NCBI GenBank assembly: GCA_014155875.1
Contig: JACEFZ010003403.1
Span: forward strand, 62,001 to 126,000
Reading direction: 5' to 3'
From: Cepaea nemoralis
Lineage: Eukaryota > Mollusca > Gastropoda > Stylommatophora > Helicidae
DNA length: 64,000 nucleotides
This document shows positions 1-14,699 of this stretch, one piece after another. Each line of letters starts with the position of its first letter. The stretch's first letter is position 1. The notes under the pieces were generated by a model. The model did no database searches and had not been told where the DNA came from. It saw nothing but the letters and a program-made list of their open reading frames with translations. Position numbers and translations under genes: made by a program.

Positions 1-16
1 TCATTTACTGACTTAC

Positions 17-27
17 CTCTATGCATC
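17..27 (-). CDS. ACBD3: ACBD3 candidate 11-nt microexon
   Basis: On the minus strand an 11-nt segment lies between an AG acceptor (tttgtcaag) and a perfect GTAAGT donor. The upstream exon ends in phase 1 with a G. Joining it gives residues G-C-I-E after the acidic stretch, in frame and ending on a codon boundary. From memory of the vertebrate family, the acidic run of ACBD3 is followed by a similar G-C-E-E stretch, which supports the call. The acceptor is CAAG rather than the preferred CAG. Alternatively the next exon lies outside the window and this is chance. Confidence 0.4.
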
Positions 28-103
28 CTTGACAAACACATACATAGCATGAGAAAATTATGTTAGCTACCGTGGCAAATAAAGTGGTCTGCAGTGGTCT
101 CAC

Positions 104-287
104 CTTCTGTTTTTGTTGCCGCCTCCTCCTCCTCATCTTCCTCATCACTGGATTCACTGACATGAACACTGACTGTGTTGGTCTGAGAAACAGACCACTC
201 AAAGTACACTCCAAAACCTATATCGTAGTAGTCTGTTGCAAATTCCCAGAACAGACATGTTCCATCTTCATGTGTTGGCACTCTCAC
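104..287 (-). CDS. ACBD3: ACBD3 GOLD-domain exon with acidic run
   Basis: This 184-nt exon starts after acceptor TATGTAG at 288 and ends at donor GTGAGA (103-98), phase 0 in and phase 1 out. It encodes the first half of the GOLD beta-sandwich: VRVPTHEDG, then [20 protein letters not shown], then [16 protein letters not shown]. These segments are nearly identical to vertebrate ACBD3/GCP60. In that family the C-terminal GOLD domain binds giantin at the Golgi and is used to recruit partners such as PI4KB via the Q-rich part. The rest of the GOLD domain lies before position 1. Identification is firm. Confidence 0.93.
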
Positions 288-1534
288 CTACATACAGGAT
301 ATATAAGAGCATGTGTTAATGTATTTCCAGAAAAGTACTCAATTTTCTTCTAATGATTCTTCTCCTCTACTTCCATGAAGACTCAAAGTGGACTATACAC
401 CCACCCACAACCATAAATGCCAAGCTCTTTGTTGGCCAGTTCATGGCTGGTAGGGTATTGGCTGATGTTTTTGGCGTATGGTACCTTTAATGACCTACAT
501 AGAAGGTTATAGTGTTACTATTCATTATTTCCCCTATGGGACTCCAATCACACATGGGCGATAGTACTAGATAGTTAAAAACTCTCAATAATCAATGTTT
601 AATGTTTTTAACCTGATTTGTTAGTTTATATTACCATGTCCTGTCACCACATGCCAGTCACCACCATCAACATTTAATGAAGGGGGTCTGATTTACTAAA
701 ATAAAAATCATTAGCCAGATTAGTTCCTCCGTGTGGAGGTCCTGGTCAATATAAACCTCCAACCTGGCACTAAGCACCTCTGCATTCCTAATAATTTGAT
801 AGATGAATTGATTGAAAGAAAAAGATGAATGTATTAAGTTACATTTCTTATTACATTTAACAAGAACTTAACTAACCAAATGGTTTTCTTCTGTATTCTA
901 GAAGTTAAAGTAAAGATAACAACTCAGCATATACTATTTTAAAATAAGGAAACAAAATAAATCTTCCTACACAAAAGTCAGGTCTTGGACAAGTGGTCAA
1001 CAAGTTTCCTAGACATTTGATTTTTACACAAAAGCTGTAGAAAAATAGTCAATAACAAATGAACATTGAAACAATTCTAAAAGAGGTAATAGCACAAATG
1101 GTTATTATAACCGACCGTGGAAGTGAGCAATTAACATTATTTGGGCATATCATAGAAGAGAAAACACTAGAACTAAGTGTCACCTGTCAACTAATAAGAC
1201 TTCTGGAAGAAGAGGCAGAAAGTGATATAAAGAATAGTAGAGTCTACAGTCATAATACGATATACAAAGTTCTAAACATTGGAAACCATAAAATGAAGTG
1301 AAAACCTAGAGTTCTGGAATGATTTGATCATCTAAATTAGCTGTAGAGTCATAACAATGGAAGATCTCAGAGCAATTCCAGATATCTTCTTTATAGCTTC
1401 CTTACTGTCATATTGGAATGTGAAAGTGTAGTGGTAGGTGAACTCACATACATACATTGTCTGGCGTTCAAACATAAGTAGCAGGAAAAGAATTTTTCAC
1501 ACTTGTATGGTTCTGAGGTAAACCTTACCTCCTG
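288..1534. other. Intron, no recognisable feature
   Basis: AT-rich intron of the minus-strand ACBD3 gene. An 80-codon plus-strand ORF at 1059-1301 contains a faint LFGHII-like string that recalls LINE C-termini, but it is too weak to call. Nothing else is recognised. Confidence 0.5.
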
Positions 1535-1536
1535 GC

Positions 1537-1785
1537 ATCATCATCATCATGTACTATGCTAATAAGCATGGGTGATTATAGTTTGTCATCTCACACGATC
1601 CTCAGTCTTGGATCAGGCCTGGGCTCCTTTCTGATTATGCCTCGTGGTCAAGCCATTCATGCATATCTTTTTGCCTTCCCTTTGTTCTTTTCCCAACAAT
1701 TTTGCCTGTTGTCACTAAATTTTCAAGTTTACTTCTCAAAATGGTATGGGTACAAGATAATTTTGAAAATTTTCTAGGAAACAAA
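1537..1785 (-). mobile_element. LINE 3'-terminal fragment
   Basis: Read on the minus strand, the segment encodes ENLVTTGKI-GKRTKGRQ-type residues followed by a stop and then a (GATGAT) run at its 3' end. This is the C-terminal tail seen in the longer non-LTR retrotransposon copies at 16.2-16.9 kb and 28.3-29.7 kb (VTTGKIEGKRGRG). It is a short, strongly 5'-truncated LINE remnant within the ACBD3 intron. Confidence 0.55.
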
Positions 1786-2761
1786 CTTTAAGCAAGTAAG
1801 GAAACTGACCTTTCTACCCTCATATGATACCCGACCATTGAAAACATACAGCAATGGCTGGCTGGACTTAATTTTAGTGCTTGTAAACATTTGTCCATCA
1901 TTTTATTTGTCTTGTACCAGTACTTGTTAACATGTATCCATTTATTTTGATAAATTTATTTGTCTGTATTAGTGCTTGTAAGGGTGGCATGATAGGGGTA
2001 TCCCCTATCAAATGTGAAGTAAGGCACCTCCTTCCCTCTGATAACCTATGGGACACCCTTAAGCAAGGTGGAGCACCCATTTAGCACCCCCATTCCGGGT
2101 TACATGAAACCATGGGCTCAGATGGTGGATGGAGGTAGAGAGCAGTTGACAGATAGTTGGTTATAGTCTCCAGTTTCACGACGATAGGCATAGGATCTCT
2201 TAATGGAGACAGTGGCTATTTATGGATTGTTCCATTTGGATCATTTTATTTGTCGTCTATTAGTACATGCTACTATAAACTGAATGATTTGATGTACATT
2301 GCAGGTAATCTAACAACTAACTAACTGACTGAATACTTGTAAACATTTATCTCCAAAAGCACAATGAACACCGTTATATATTTGGCGTCCAATACTATGT
2401 TTTCAGAGAAATGTTATGTGCTTTCACCGTAATTTAGTTTATAAAAATTTTAAAAAATTTCCCATCCCATCCCTTCTTTTCTAATACAGACTCAAATATA
2501 CATTATAAAAAAGGGCATTTAAGCACAATAAGAAAAAATCATGTAATGCAACAAATGAATGTATATGATATTATAATAATGTATAAACACGTTGACATTT
2601 ATAATATACACTATTGTAATGTTAAAGGGAAAGTAAATAAATGCATAATTTTATTTTCAAATATTGTAATAAAAGTACATTTCCTGAGTAAATGCATGCT
2701 TACAAAGTATTATTTATTTTTATTTATTTATTCAGCTTGTCAACACTAATATTTATGTTTT
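1786..2761. other. Intron, unassigned
   Basis: AT-rich intronic sequence. The 1980-2110 part, with short palindromic pieces such as gataggggtatcccctatc, may be a decayed transposable element, but no family is recognised. Confidence 0.4.
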
Positions 2762-2790
2762 GAGAGAGAGAGAGAGAGAGAGGGAGGGAG

Positions 2791-2882
<92 letters not shown>
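2762..2882. repeat. (GA)n microsatellite
   Basis: About 120 bp of almost pure GA dinucleotide with a few GGGA interruptions. Purines are on the plus strand, so the ACBD3 pre-mRNA would carry a long CU tract here. Long S/L-only ORFs on the other strand are artefacts of the repeat. Confidence 0.95.
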
Positions 2883-2884
<2 letters not shown>

Positions 2885-3156
2885 ATGAACAAACAAACCT
2901 TATTTTCAAAGGGTGACAAATTGGGCAAGCAGGCCTGTCTTACAATCAGCCATTCCAATCACTCTCCTTTTTGCACACCGGTTATTAATAATAAATGTTA
3001 CATTTACATTGAAAAAAAAAAGATTTCAACATTATGAGACAGGCAGGGAGACACATATAAACATATATAGCACACCTCACATTACCCCATTTTTGCATAC
3101 CAACGTACACACACCTAGCAAACTGTACATTTTAAACCCCCCTAATACATTTACAG

Positions 3157-3318
3157 AGGGAGGGAGAGGGGAGGGAGAGGAGAGAGAGAGAGAGGCGAGA
3201 CGAGGAGAGAGTGGAGAGAGAGAGAGAGAGGAGAGAGAGACGAAGAGGAGAGAGAGATATGAGAGAGACGGAGGAGGAGAGTAGAGCGATGAGAGAGAGA
3301 CCAGAGAAGAGAGAGAGA

Positions 3319-3361
<43 letters not shown>
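3157..3361. repeat. GA-rich degenerate microsatellite
   Basis: About 205 bp of purine-rich sequence (GAGAGG, GGAGAGA variants) ending in a cleaner GA run. It is the second of three purine tracts within 1.8 kb, all with purines on the plus strand. Confidence 0.92.
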
Positions 3362-3362
<1 letters not shown>

Positions 3363-4378
3363 ATGTAAAATCTATCATAGACATTTTCCTCTACCTAAAC
3401 CGCAACATTCACAAACATGAACTAAAAATACAAATGCTATTAATCAAAGATAAGAAAATAAATATATCTAAGCCTTAACAAGACACATTTACTTTAATAA
3501 AGTCAAAGCTGCACATTAAGAAATAGCTTTTACAATCACCAATGAAATGAGAACAACACTCAATAAAGCAACAGAACAAATATAAATGTTCAAAAACTGA
3601 AAAAACATGTCCCTTAATCCACATACACAAAAGAATTAGATATGTTTAGCTAAGTGCAGCCCCTGATAAATTAATAGAAGGCATACATTAGGAATTTCAT
3701 TCATTGGCAAACATTAGGAATTTCTTTCATTCACACATTTTTATGACAGCAACAGCTTTTTATGTAGTAGGCAATCTATATAAATATGTATACCTAGTCA
3801 CAGCAAAAAGAAAATAATACATTTAATGAAATTTATTTAATTTTTCTTTGGTAAACATACACAGTATCTTTCCTGTATTACTTACTACACACCAGGTTTT
3901 GCTGCTACTGAAAATATTATTCTGAAATATCATTTCTAGGCCAAACAAAACACAATGTCTTTGAGTAGTAAAGATACAAAATATTGACTACAGGATGATG
4001 TGAGAAATTTGTCAAAACATAAGTTAACCAAGTATGTCCTACTATATATGGATGGTGCAGTCACATAACTTCCATAATCTATTTCAGCTTTAGCTTTCAT
4101 TTCAGACACTAAATGATCAATTTATAAAGAAACCAAACAAATTCATTAACAATAACAAAATGCAAGTTGGCTGTTTAGCTAACTTGATAGTTCACTCACC
4201 GTGACTGTTTCTCCCGAGCCTATTTTAATAACAGATTCTTTATCCTTCACCAATGATTCTTTGAATTCTTTAATATCTTTGCGTGTCCACATTGAGGCAG
4301 CTGCTAGGGTGAATTCTACATCAGATCACATAAAGTCAACACATGTAGGTGTGGTGGGACATGTTTATACAGCAACAG
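3362..4378. other. Intron, nothing recognised
   Basis: AT-rich spacer between two GA-rich tracts. I see no ORF, exon with splice sites, or repeat family in it. Confidence 0.5.
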
Positions 4379-4530
4379 TAGAGAGAGAGACAGAGAGAGA
4401 TAAGGAGAGAGAGAGGGAGAGAGGGAAGGAGAGAGAAAGGAGGATAGAGAGACAGAGAGATAAGGAGAGAGGGAGGGGGAGAGAGAGGGAAATAGAAAGA
4501 GGGGGAGCCGAGAGACAGAGAGATATGGAC
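4379..4530. repeat. GA-rich microsatellite with GACA/GATA interruptions
   Basis: About 150 bp composed of GAGA units interrupted by GACAGAGA and GATAAGGA. Purines are on the plus strand, like the two tracts upstream. Confidence 0.92.
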
Positions 4531-4861
4531 AGAAACAGCTACTAACATCCATAAGGCACTACAACATCGAGTTAAAATTGAAAGCAACAGAGATAAAGCA
4601 CAGTTATATAGACAGTACTTTCTGAACTACTGCAGTTATGCTTCCTTAACATGAACTTCATCAATACTGAACAACACATCAAACAGTTGATACAGTGAAC
4701 AACAATGAAACATGAGATGTCTCTTACAGCAAAGCAGAAACTCCAACAAAAACAGACACCGATAGTTTGAGAACCAGTTTGATGTAAACTAAAATGGACC
4801 TGGCACTGCTCAGGTGCCTTCAAATTCCAAATAATCAGTTAACTGATATAATACAAACTAA

Positions 4862-5175
4862 GAGCTGAGGTGGTGCAGAAGTTAGTGTGTTTGCTTATCT
4901 AGATAGTGGTTTATCTAGGTTCAATTTCAAGCACTGGCATGATTCCTTTTTTTTTATAACTGAGATGGCTCTCTGGAGTTGATCGAGTCTCTTAAAATTG
5001 GCACGGAATCATTTTCACAATATTCTGGGCATTGTCTGGAAAGAGAAAGCTGCAAGGAATGGAAGTGGCCAACTCACTTCATTACACAGTTTACTAGAAT
5101 ATGTGAAAGCCTAACACTTCACATGTTAACAGCGGTGTCTGCATGGGATAACATTTACCTTCTAATAAAAACCCA
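4862..5175 (+). mobile_element. tRNA-derived SINE, family with 'aagcctaacacttcaca' tail
   Basis: The 5' end (gagctgaggtggtgcagaag...ggttcaatttcaagc) resembles a tRNA with A-box and B-box like motifs. The 3' body ends with 'atatgtgaaagcctaacacttcac'. The same body and tail recur, mostly inverted, at 13.8, 28.0, 29.8, 32.6 and 43.5 kb. This indicates a dispersed SINE family; no published name is assigned. Confidence 0.55.
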
Positions 5176-5425
5176 TTAACAGAAGGTACACTGATTTCTG
5201 TGATTACTGGAATGTTATAGAAAACTTTTATGTGTTCATATACCGAACACAAAGCAAGTATCCCTACTAGAAACCAGCATGTTCAGCAGTGAACAGTCAA
5301 AAACTTGCATCGCTTGACTATGCTGCAGACCATGGATCCTTATCAAACACTAGTCTCCAGGTGAAGGCATGTAGTGAAGAGGCATTTTGGACTAACTTTC
5401 ATTCCACAATGAGCAGGCTGTGGAA

Positions 5426-8400
5426 TTTGGAGATGGGCGATCAAGATGGGTATTCATAGTTAGATGACGGAACAAGAACAGGCAGAGAGAAGAATGGAGC
5501 ATATTCAAACATGACATCCTGCAGCATTTGGAGATGGGCGATCAAGATGGGTATTCATAGTTAGAAGACGGAACAAGAACAGCAGAGAGAAGAATGGAGC
5601 ATATTCAAACATGACATCCTGCAGCATTTTGGATATGGGGCGATCAAGATGGGTAGTCATAGTTAGATGACGGAACAAGAACAGGCAGAGAGAAGAATGG
5701 AGCATATTCAACATGACATCCTGCAGCATTTGGAGATGGGCGATCAAGATGGGGTATTCATAGTTAGACTGACGGAACAAGAACGGCAGAGAGAAGAATG
5801 GAGCATATTCAAACATGACATCCTGCAGCATTTGGAGATGGGCGATCAAGATGGGTATTCATAGTTAGATGACGGAACAAGAACAGGCAGAGAGAAGAAT
5901 GGAGCATATTCAAACATGACATCCTGCAGCATTTGGAGATGGGCGATCAAGATGGGTATTCATAGTTAGATGACGGAACAAGAACAGGCAGAGAGAAGAA
6001 TGGAGCATATTCAAACATGACATCCTGCAGCATTTGGAGATGGGCGATCAAGATGGGTATTCATAGTTAGATGACGGAACAAGAACAGGCAGAGAGAAGA
6101 ATGGAGCATATTCAAACATGACATCCTGCAGCATTTGGAGATGGGCGATCAAGATGGGTATTCATAGTTAGATGACGGAAGAACAAGAACAGGCAGAGAG
6201 AAGAATGGAGCATATTCAAACATGACATCCTGCAGCATTTGGAGATGGGCGATCAAGATGGGTATTCACAGCTAGATGACGGGACAAGAACAGGCAGAGA
6301 GAAGAATGGAGCATATCAAACATGACATCCTGTAGCATTTGGAGATGGGCGATCAAGATGGGTATTCACAGCTAGATGACGGGACAAGAACAGGCAGAGA
6401 GAGGAATGGAGCATATTCAAACATGACATCCCTGCAAGCATTTGGAGATGGGCGATCAAGATGGGTATTCACAGCTAGATGACGGGACAAGAACAGGCAG
6501 AGAGAGGAATGGAGCATATTCAAACATGACATCCTGCAGCATTTGGAGATGGGCGATCAAGATGGGTATTCATAGTTAGATGACGGAACAAGAACAGGCA
6601 GAGAGAAGAATGGAGCGATATTCAAACATGACATCCTGCAGCATTTGGAGATGGGCGATCAAGATGGGTATTCATAGTTAGATGACGGAACAAGAACAGG
6701 CAGAGAGAAGAATGGAGCATATTCAAACATGACATCCTGCAGCATTTGGAGATGGGCGATCAAGATGGGTATTCATAGTTAGATGACGGAACAAGAACAG
6801 GCAGAGAGAAGAATGGAGCATATTCAAACATGACATCCTGTAGCATTTGGAGATGGGCGATCAAGATGGGTATTCACAGCTAGATGACGGACAAGAACAG
6901 GCAGAGAGAAGAATGGAGCATATTCAACACGACATCCTGTAGCATTTGGAGATGGGCGATCAAGATGGGTATTCACAGCTAGATGACGGGACAAGAACAG
7001 GCAGAGAGAGGAATGGAGCATAATTCAAACATGACATCCTGTAGCATTTGGAGATGGGCGATCAAGATGGGTATTCACAGCTAGATGACGGGACAAGAAC
7101 AGGCAGAGAGAAGAATGGAGCATATTCAAACACGACATCCTGCAGCATTTGGAGATGGGCGATCAAGATGGGTATTCATAGTTAGATGACGGAACAAGAA
7201 CAGGCAGAGAGAAGAATGGAGCATATTCAAAACATGACATCCTGTAGCATTTGGAGATGGGCGATCAAGATGGGTATTCACAGCTAGATGACGGGACAAG
7301 AACAGGCAGAGAGAGGAATGGAGCATATTCAAACATGACATCCTGCAGCATTTGGAGATGGGCGATCAAGATGGGTATTCATAGTTAGATGACGGAACAA
7401 GAACAGGCAGAGAGAAGAATGGAGCATATTCAAACATGACATCCTGCAGCATTTGGAGATGGGCGATCAAGATGGGTATTCATAGTTAGATGACGGAACA
7501 AGAACAGGCAGAGAGAAGAATGGAGCATATTCAAACATGACATCCTGCAGCATTTGGAGATGGGCGATCAAGATGGGTATTCATAGTTAGATGACGGAAC
7601 AAGAACAGGCAGAGAGAAGAATGGAGCATATTCAAACATGACATCCTGCAGCATTTGGAGATGGGCGATCAAGATGGGTATTCATAGTTAGATGACGGAA
7701 CAAGAACAGGCAGAGAGAAGAATGGAGCATATTCAAACATGACATCCTGCAGCATTTGGAGATGGGCGATCAAGATGGGTATTCATAGTTAGAATGACGG
7801 AACAAGAACAGGCAGAGAGAAGAATGGAGCATATTCAAACATGACATCCTGCAGCATTTGGAGATGGGCGATCAAGATGGGTATTCATAGTTAGATGACG
7901 GAACAAGAACAGGCAGAGAGAAGAATGGAGCATATCAAACATGACATCCTGCAGCATTTGGAGATGGGCGATCAAGATGGGTATTCATAGTTAGATGACG
8001 GAACAAGAACAGGCAGAGAGAAGAATGGAGCATATTCAAACATGACATCCTGCAGCATTTGGAGATGGGCGATCAAGATGGGTATTCATAGTTAGATGAC
8101 GGAACAAGAAACAGGCAGAGAGAAGAATGGAGCATATTCAAACATGACATCCTGCAGCATTTGGAGATGGGCGATCAAGATGGGTATTCATAGTTAGATG
8201 ACGGAACAAGAACAGGCAGAGAGAAGAATGGAGCATATTCAAACATGACATCCTGCAGCATTTGGAGATGGGCGATCAAGATGGGTATTCATAGTTAGAT
8301 GACGGAACAAGAACAGGCAGAGAGAAGAATGGAGCATATTCAAACATGACATCCTGCAGCATTTGGAGATGGGCGATCAAGATGGGTATTCATAGTTAGA

Positions 8401-10676
8401 TGACGGAACAAGAACGGGCAGAGAGAAGAATGGAGCATATTCAAACATGACATCCTGTAGCATTTGGAGATGGGCGATCAAGATGGGTATTCACAGCTAG
8501 ATGACGGGACAAGAACAGGCAGAGAGAAGAATGGAGCATATTCAAACATGACATCCTGTAGCATTTGGAGATGGGCGATCAAGATGGGTATTCACAGCTA
8601 GATGACGGGACAAGAACAGGCAGAGAGAGGAATGGAGCATATTCAAACATGACATCCTGCAGCATTTGGAGATGGGCGATCAAGATGGGTATTCACAGCT
8701 AGATGACGGGACAAGAACAGGCAGAGAGAGGAATGGAGCATATTCAAACATGACATCCTGCAGCATTTGGAGATGGGCGATCAAGATGGGTATTCATAGT
8801 TAGATGACGGAACAAGAACAGGCAGAGAGAAGAATGGAGCATATTCAAACATGACATCCTGCAGCATTTGGAGATGGGCGATCAAGATGGGTATTCATAG
8901 TTAGATGACGGAACAAGAACAGGCAGAGAGAAGAATGGAGCATATTCAAACATGACATCCTGCAGCATTTGGAGATGGGCGATCAAGATGGGTATTCATA
9001 GTTAGATGACGGAACAAGAACAGGCAGAGAGAAGAATGGAGCATATTCAAACATGACATCCTGCAGCATTTGGAGATGGGCGATCAAGATGGGTATTCAT
9101 AGTTAGATGACGGAACAAGAACAGGCAGAGAGAAGAATGGAGCATATTCAAACATGACATCCTGTAGCATTTGGAGATGGGCGATCAAGATGGGTATTCA
9201 CAGCTAGATGACGGGACAAGAACAGGCAGAGAGAAGAATGGAGCATATTCAAACACGACATCCTGTAGCATTTGGAGATGGGCGATCAAGATGGGTATTC
9301 ACAGCTAGATGACGGGACAAGAACAGGCAGAGAGAGGAATGGAGCATATTCAAACATGACATCCTGTAGCATTTGGAGATGGGCGATCAAGATGGGTATT
9401 CACAGCTAGATGACGGGACAAGAACAGGCAGAGAGAAGAATGGAGCATATTCAAACACGACATCCTGCAGCATTTGGAGATGGGCGATCAAGATGGGTAT
9501 TCATAGTTAGATGACGGAACAAGAACAGGCAGAGAGAAGAATGGAGCATATTCAAACATGACATCCTGTAGCATTTGGAGATGGGCGATCAAGATGGGTA
9601 TTCACAGCTAGATGACGGGACAAGAACAGGCAGAGAGAGGAATGGAGCATATTCAAACATGACATCCTGCAGCATTTGGAGATGGGCGATCAAGATGGGT
9701 ATTCATAGTTAGATGACGGAACAAGAACAGGCAGAGAGAAGAATGGAGCATATTCAAACATGACATCCTGCAGCATTTGGAGATGGGCGATCAAGATGGG
9801 TATTCATAGTTAGATGACGGAACAAGAACAGGCAGAGAGAAGAATGGAGCATATTCAAACATGACATCCTGCAGCATATGGAGATGGGCGATCAAGATGG
9901 GTATTCATAGTTAGATGACGGAACAAGAACAGGCAGAGAGAAGAATGGAGCATATTCAAACATGACATCCTGCAGCATTTGGAGATGGGCGATCAAGATG
10001 GGTATTCATAGTTAGATGACGGAACAAGAACAGGCAGAGAGAAGAATGGAGCATATTCAAACATGACATCCTGCAGCATTTGGAGATGGGCGATCAAGAT
10101 GGGTATTCACAGCTAGATGACGGAACAAGAACAGGCAGAGAGAGGAATGGAGCATATTCAAACATGACATCCTGTAGCATTTGGAGATGGGCGATCAAGA
10201 TGGGTATTCACAGCTAGATGACGGGACAAGAACAGGCAGAGAGAAGAATGGAGCATATTCAAACACGACATCCTGTAGCATTTGGAGATGGGCGATCAAG
10301 ATGGGTATTCACAGCTAGATGACGGGACAAGAACAGGCAGAGAGAGGAATGGAGCATATTCAAACATGACATCCTGTAGCATTTGGAGATGGGCGATCAA
10401 GATGGGTATTCACAGCTAGATGACGGACAAGAACAGGCAGAGAGAAGAATGGAGCATATTCAAACACGACATCCTGCAGCATTTGGAGATGGGCGATCAA
10501 GATGGGTATTCATAGTTAGATGACGGAACAAGAACAGGCAGAGAGAAGAATGGAGCATATTCAAACATGACATCCTGTAGCATTTGGAGATGGGCGATCA
10601 AGATGGGTATTCACAGCTAGATGACGGGACAAGAACAGGCAGAGAGAGGAATGGAGCATATTCAAACATGACATCC
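5426..10676. repeat. 101-bp tandem satellite, about 52 copies
   Basis: A head-to-tail array begins at tttggagatgggcgatcaag and repeats every 101 bp. Two monomer types are distinguishable. Type A has cata-gttagatgacggaac and usually ctgcag. Type B has caca-gctagatgacgggac, and often gaggaatgg or ctgtag. By hand count there are about 52 units. Blocks such as B-B-B-A-B recur near 6.84, 9.17 and 10.18 kb, separated by runs of A. The period is not a multiple of three and stops occur in each frame, so the short ORFs here are not genes. Single-base indels cluster in the first few units. Confidence 0.97.
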
Positions 10677-10749
10677 AGTAGAGAAGGGAAGTGGATGTAA
10701 TCACTGCGGCTCTGAGATGCCTTGCTGAGACTCCATTCAATAAAATGAG

Positions 10750-10950
10750 TTTGCTGCATATCCTTTTCAAGACTTTTTAAGGCTGCTTGTGATTTCTTGG
10801 CAAGTTTACTATCAGTAGTTTGCCATTGCTTTCTGAACGGCCGGCACTCATACTACTGTATGAAAATCAGTGCAAGGTGGTAAGCTGCCAAATTGCCCGC
10901 AGCTGTGTTTTGAACGCGGTATGCGGGATTACACTCTTCGCCACAGCATG
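10750..10950 (-). mobile_element. tRNA-derived SINE ('gtttgccattgctttctga' family), inverted
   Basis: It contains the family signature tagtttgccattgctttctg, preceded by a tail like 'tgcatatccttttcaagac' and followed by 'gctgtgttttgaacgcggtatgcgggatta'. Reverse-complemented, that last part reads as a tRNA-like head with a GTTCGAA-type B box. Related copies lie at 25.1-25.5, 26.1, 30.8, 32.3, 38.0 and 38.6-39.1 kb. Confidence 0.65.
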
Positions 10951-13035
<2,085 letters not shown>

Positions 13036-13151
13036 CGTGGCAGTGGCCAGAGAACCAATACGCACTACATTCTCTTTAGATGATCTTAGGCTATCCTTGA
13101 AACTTTTCAGATCCTTTCTGGTCCACAAAGAAGCAGGAATAATATTTTCTG
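13036..13151 (-). CDS. ACBD3: ACBD3 exon, start of GOLD domain
   Basis: This 116-nt exon lies between acceptor TTTACACCAG and donor GTGAGA. Phase is 1 in and 0 out, which fits both neighbouring exons. It encodes IIPASLWTRKDLKSFKDSL then ENVVRIGSLATATV, matching the vertebrate ACBD3 segment with a conserved S-x-WTR and V-x-x-G that opens the GOLD domain. The next exon continues with VRVPTHEDG. Confidence 0.92.
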
Positions 13152-13784
13152 CTGGTGTAAATGTCACTGTGAAACAGGTGACAATGGAAAAGAATGACAC
13201 TCAGATTCCATACCAGATAAATACGTTTACTTAACATTAAACTGTAGTAAAAGAAATGTAGTCAAAGAAGACAGTTTCTTGTCTCGGTTCTTGTGTTCAT
13301 TTAATGATTTAACACACTTGTATGTGATTAGCCCCAGAGGCAATCACCATTCTGAACATGTCACCACTCCATTCCTGGGAAGATAATATGCTAGTTTCCC
13401 TTTACTTTCCACATTACACTCAGAGCAATGTAGACAACAGTTAAGAAAACAAATACTTATCAATATAGTAAAGAAGAATAAAGAATGTAACATTAACGCT
13501 ATGACTATTTAAGATAACTTGAGACTATTACTATGCCTGTATCTATATGATAACTTGAGACTATTATATGCCTGTAACTATATGATCAGTGATGGCAGGT
13601 GAGGACACTGCTGACATCTTCTTTCTGCTGTAGCAGACCTGACCACTTATGGGTTCGTCCTGAGAACAATGATGTCAATTCTTCTCATAATCACAATCAG
13701 GAATACACTCCATTAATTTCAGTTGTAAATCAAGAATGACTTACTCGCAGCTGCCAAGAAAATATCTAGCAAAAAAGAAAGAGT

Positions 13785-14035
13785 ATAGGACCCCTTTCCA
13801 TGTCATTGTGGCATATTGGGGTATATAGTGTTAGGCCTCACTCATCCCTTGAATGATGTGGTCAGTATCACATCAACCTCCTCAACTCCCCAACATTTCA
13901 CGGTACCAATTTTACGAGGCTGGGACGACCTCATGTGGCCATGAAAAATCCAGCCCATGGGGATATTTGAAACCAGGATCACAAGGGCAGCCGGTGAGTG
14001 TACTAGCAGCTGCTCCTGTTTATAGTTGGTAGATG
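13785..14035 (-). mobile_element. tRNA-derived SINE, inverted
   Basis: Contains 'cccctttccatgtcattgtggcatattggggtatatagtgttaggcctcac' and 'tacgaggctgggacgacc', features shared with the copies at 28.0, 29.8 and 32.6 kb. The tRNA-like head, reading on the minus strand, is at the right end near 14000. Confidence 0.5.
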
Positions 14036-14699
14036 GAAATTGTATAAGATCTTGATACCAAAAGAGTCAGTCATCAGTGACACCGTAGTCTGAACCACAA
14101 AAGAAAAAAACCAAGGTAGATATGGTGAAAAACTGTAAAAGACGAAACAAAACATAAAACTCAGATGAGGGAACCTCAGAAAGGCCAGTTAAAGACCAAG
14201 TCAGAATTGCTGCTGCACTATAAGTAATCACAAAGTGTAATTATTTCACTACTCTATTGTAAGGGGCACAGGAAAAGAGGATTCAAGTCAGAAAATGCAA
14301 TATCCAGCATACTCGGAAGAACACTGTATTAAAGATCTTTATATGCAGATCTTTTTGTATGCAAATATCCCCTCTGATATACCTCCATCTTGAAGCAGTA
14401 GAGGGATTTGCATATTTCACTGACCCCAGAGTTATGCTGAAGGTAATGCAGCAACCAATAGGGTCTCCCATATCAGAGATATAAAGGGATAGGAATGAGA
14501 TGAAGAGAGACACAAACCTGCTGCTTTGTAGGTAGATTGGGGACAGTCAAAAGTTAGGGAAAGCAAACCCAAAAAATATGCTTGTTGTAGTTGGGTATAC
14601 TGAGCCTTTATAAAACAGTGCAATGCAATTTACTTGATTTACTTCAACAATGAAGTAATATAACAACTGCCAAAGCCTGTGTAGTTTTTTGGGAAATCA

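Noticed and set aside
1059..1301. 80-codon plus-strand ORF with LFGHIIEE-like string
   Set aside because: Similarity to LINE C-termini is too weak and short to claim.
2724..3420. ORFs of alternating S-L or R-E residues around the GA tracts
   Set aside because: Dinucleotide repeats keep all frames open; these are not genes. The same applies at 4.3, 12.1 and 37.7 kb.
5426..10676. CRISPR-like array
   Set aside because: Whole 101-bp units are repeated without variable spacers, in a eukaryotic intron.
5505..10770. Short minus-strand ORFs with repeated 'HSSLCLFL' and similar strings
   Set aside because: They arise from the 101-bp satellite, whose period is not divisible by three; each frame meets stops, and there is no independent coding evidence.
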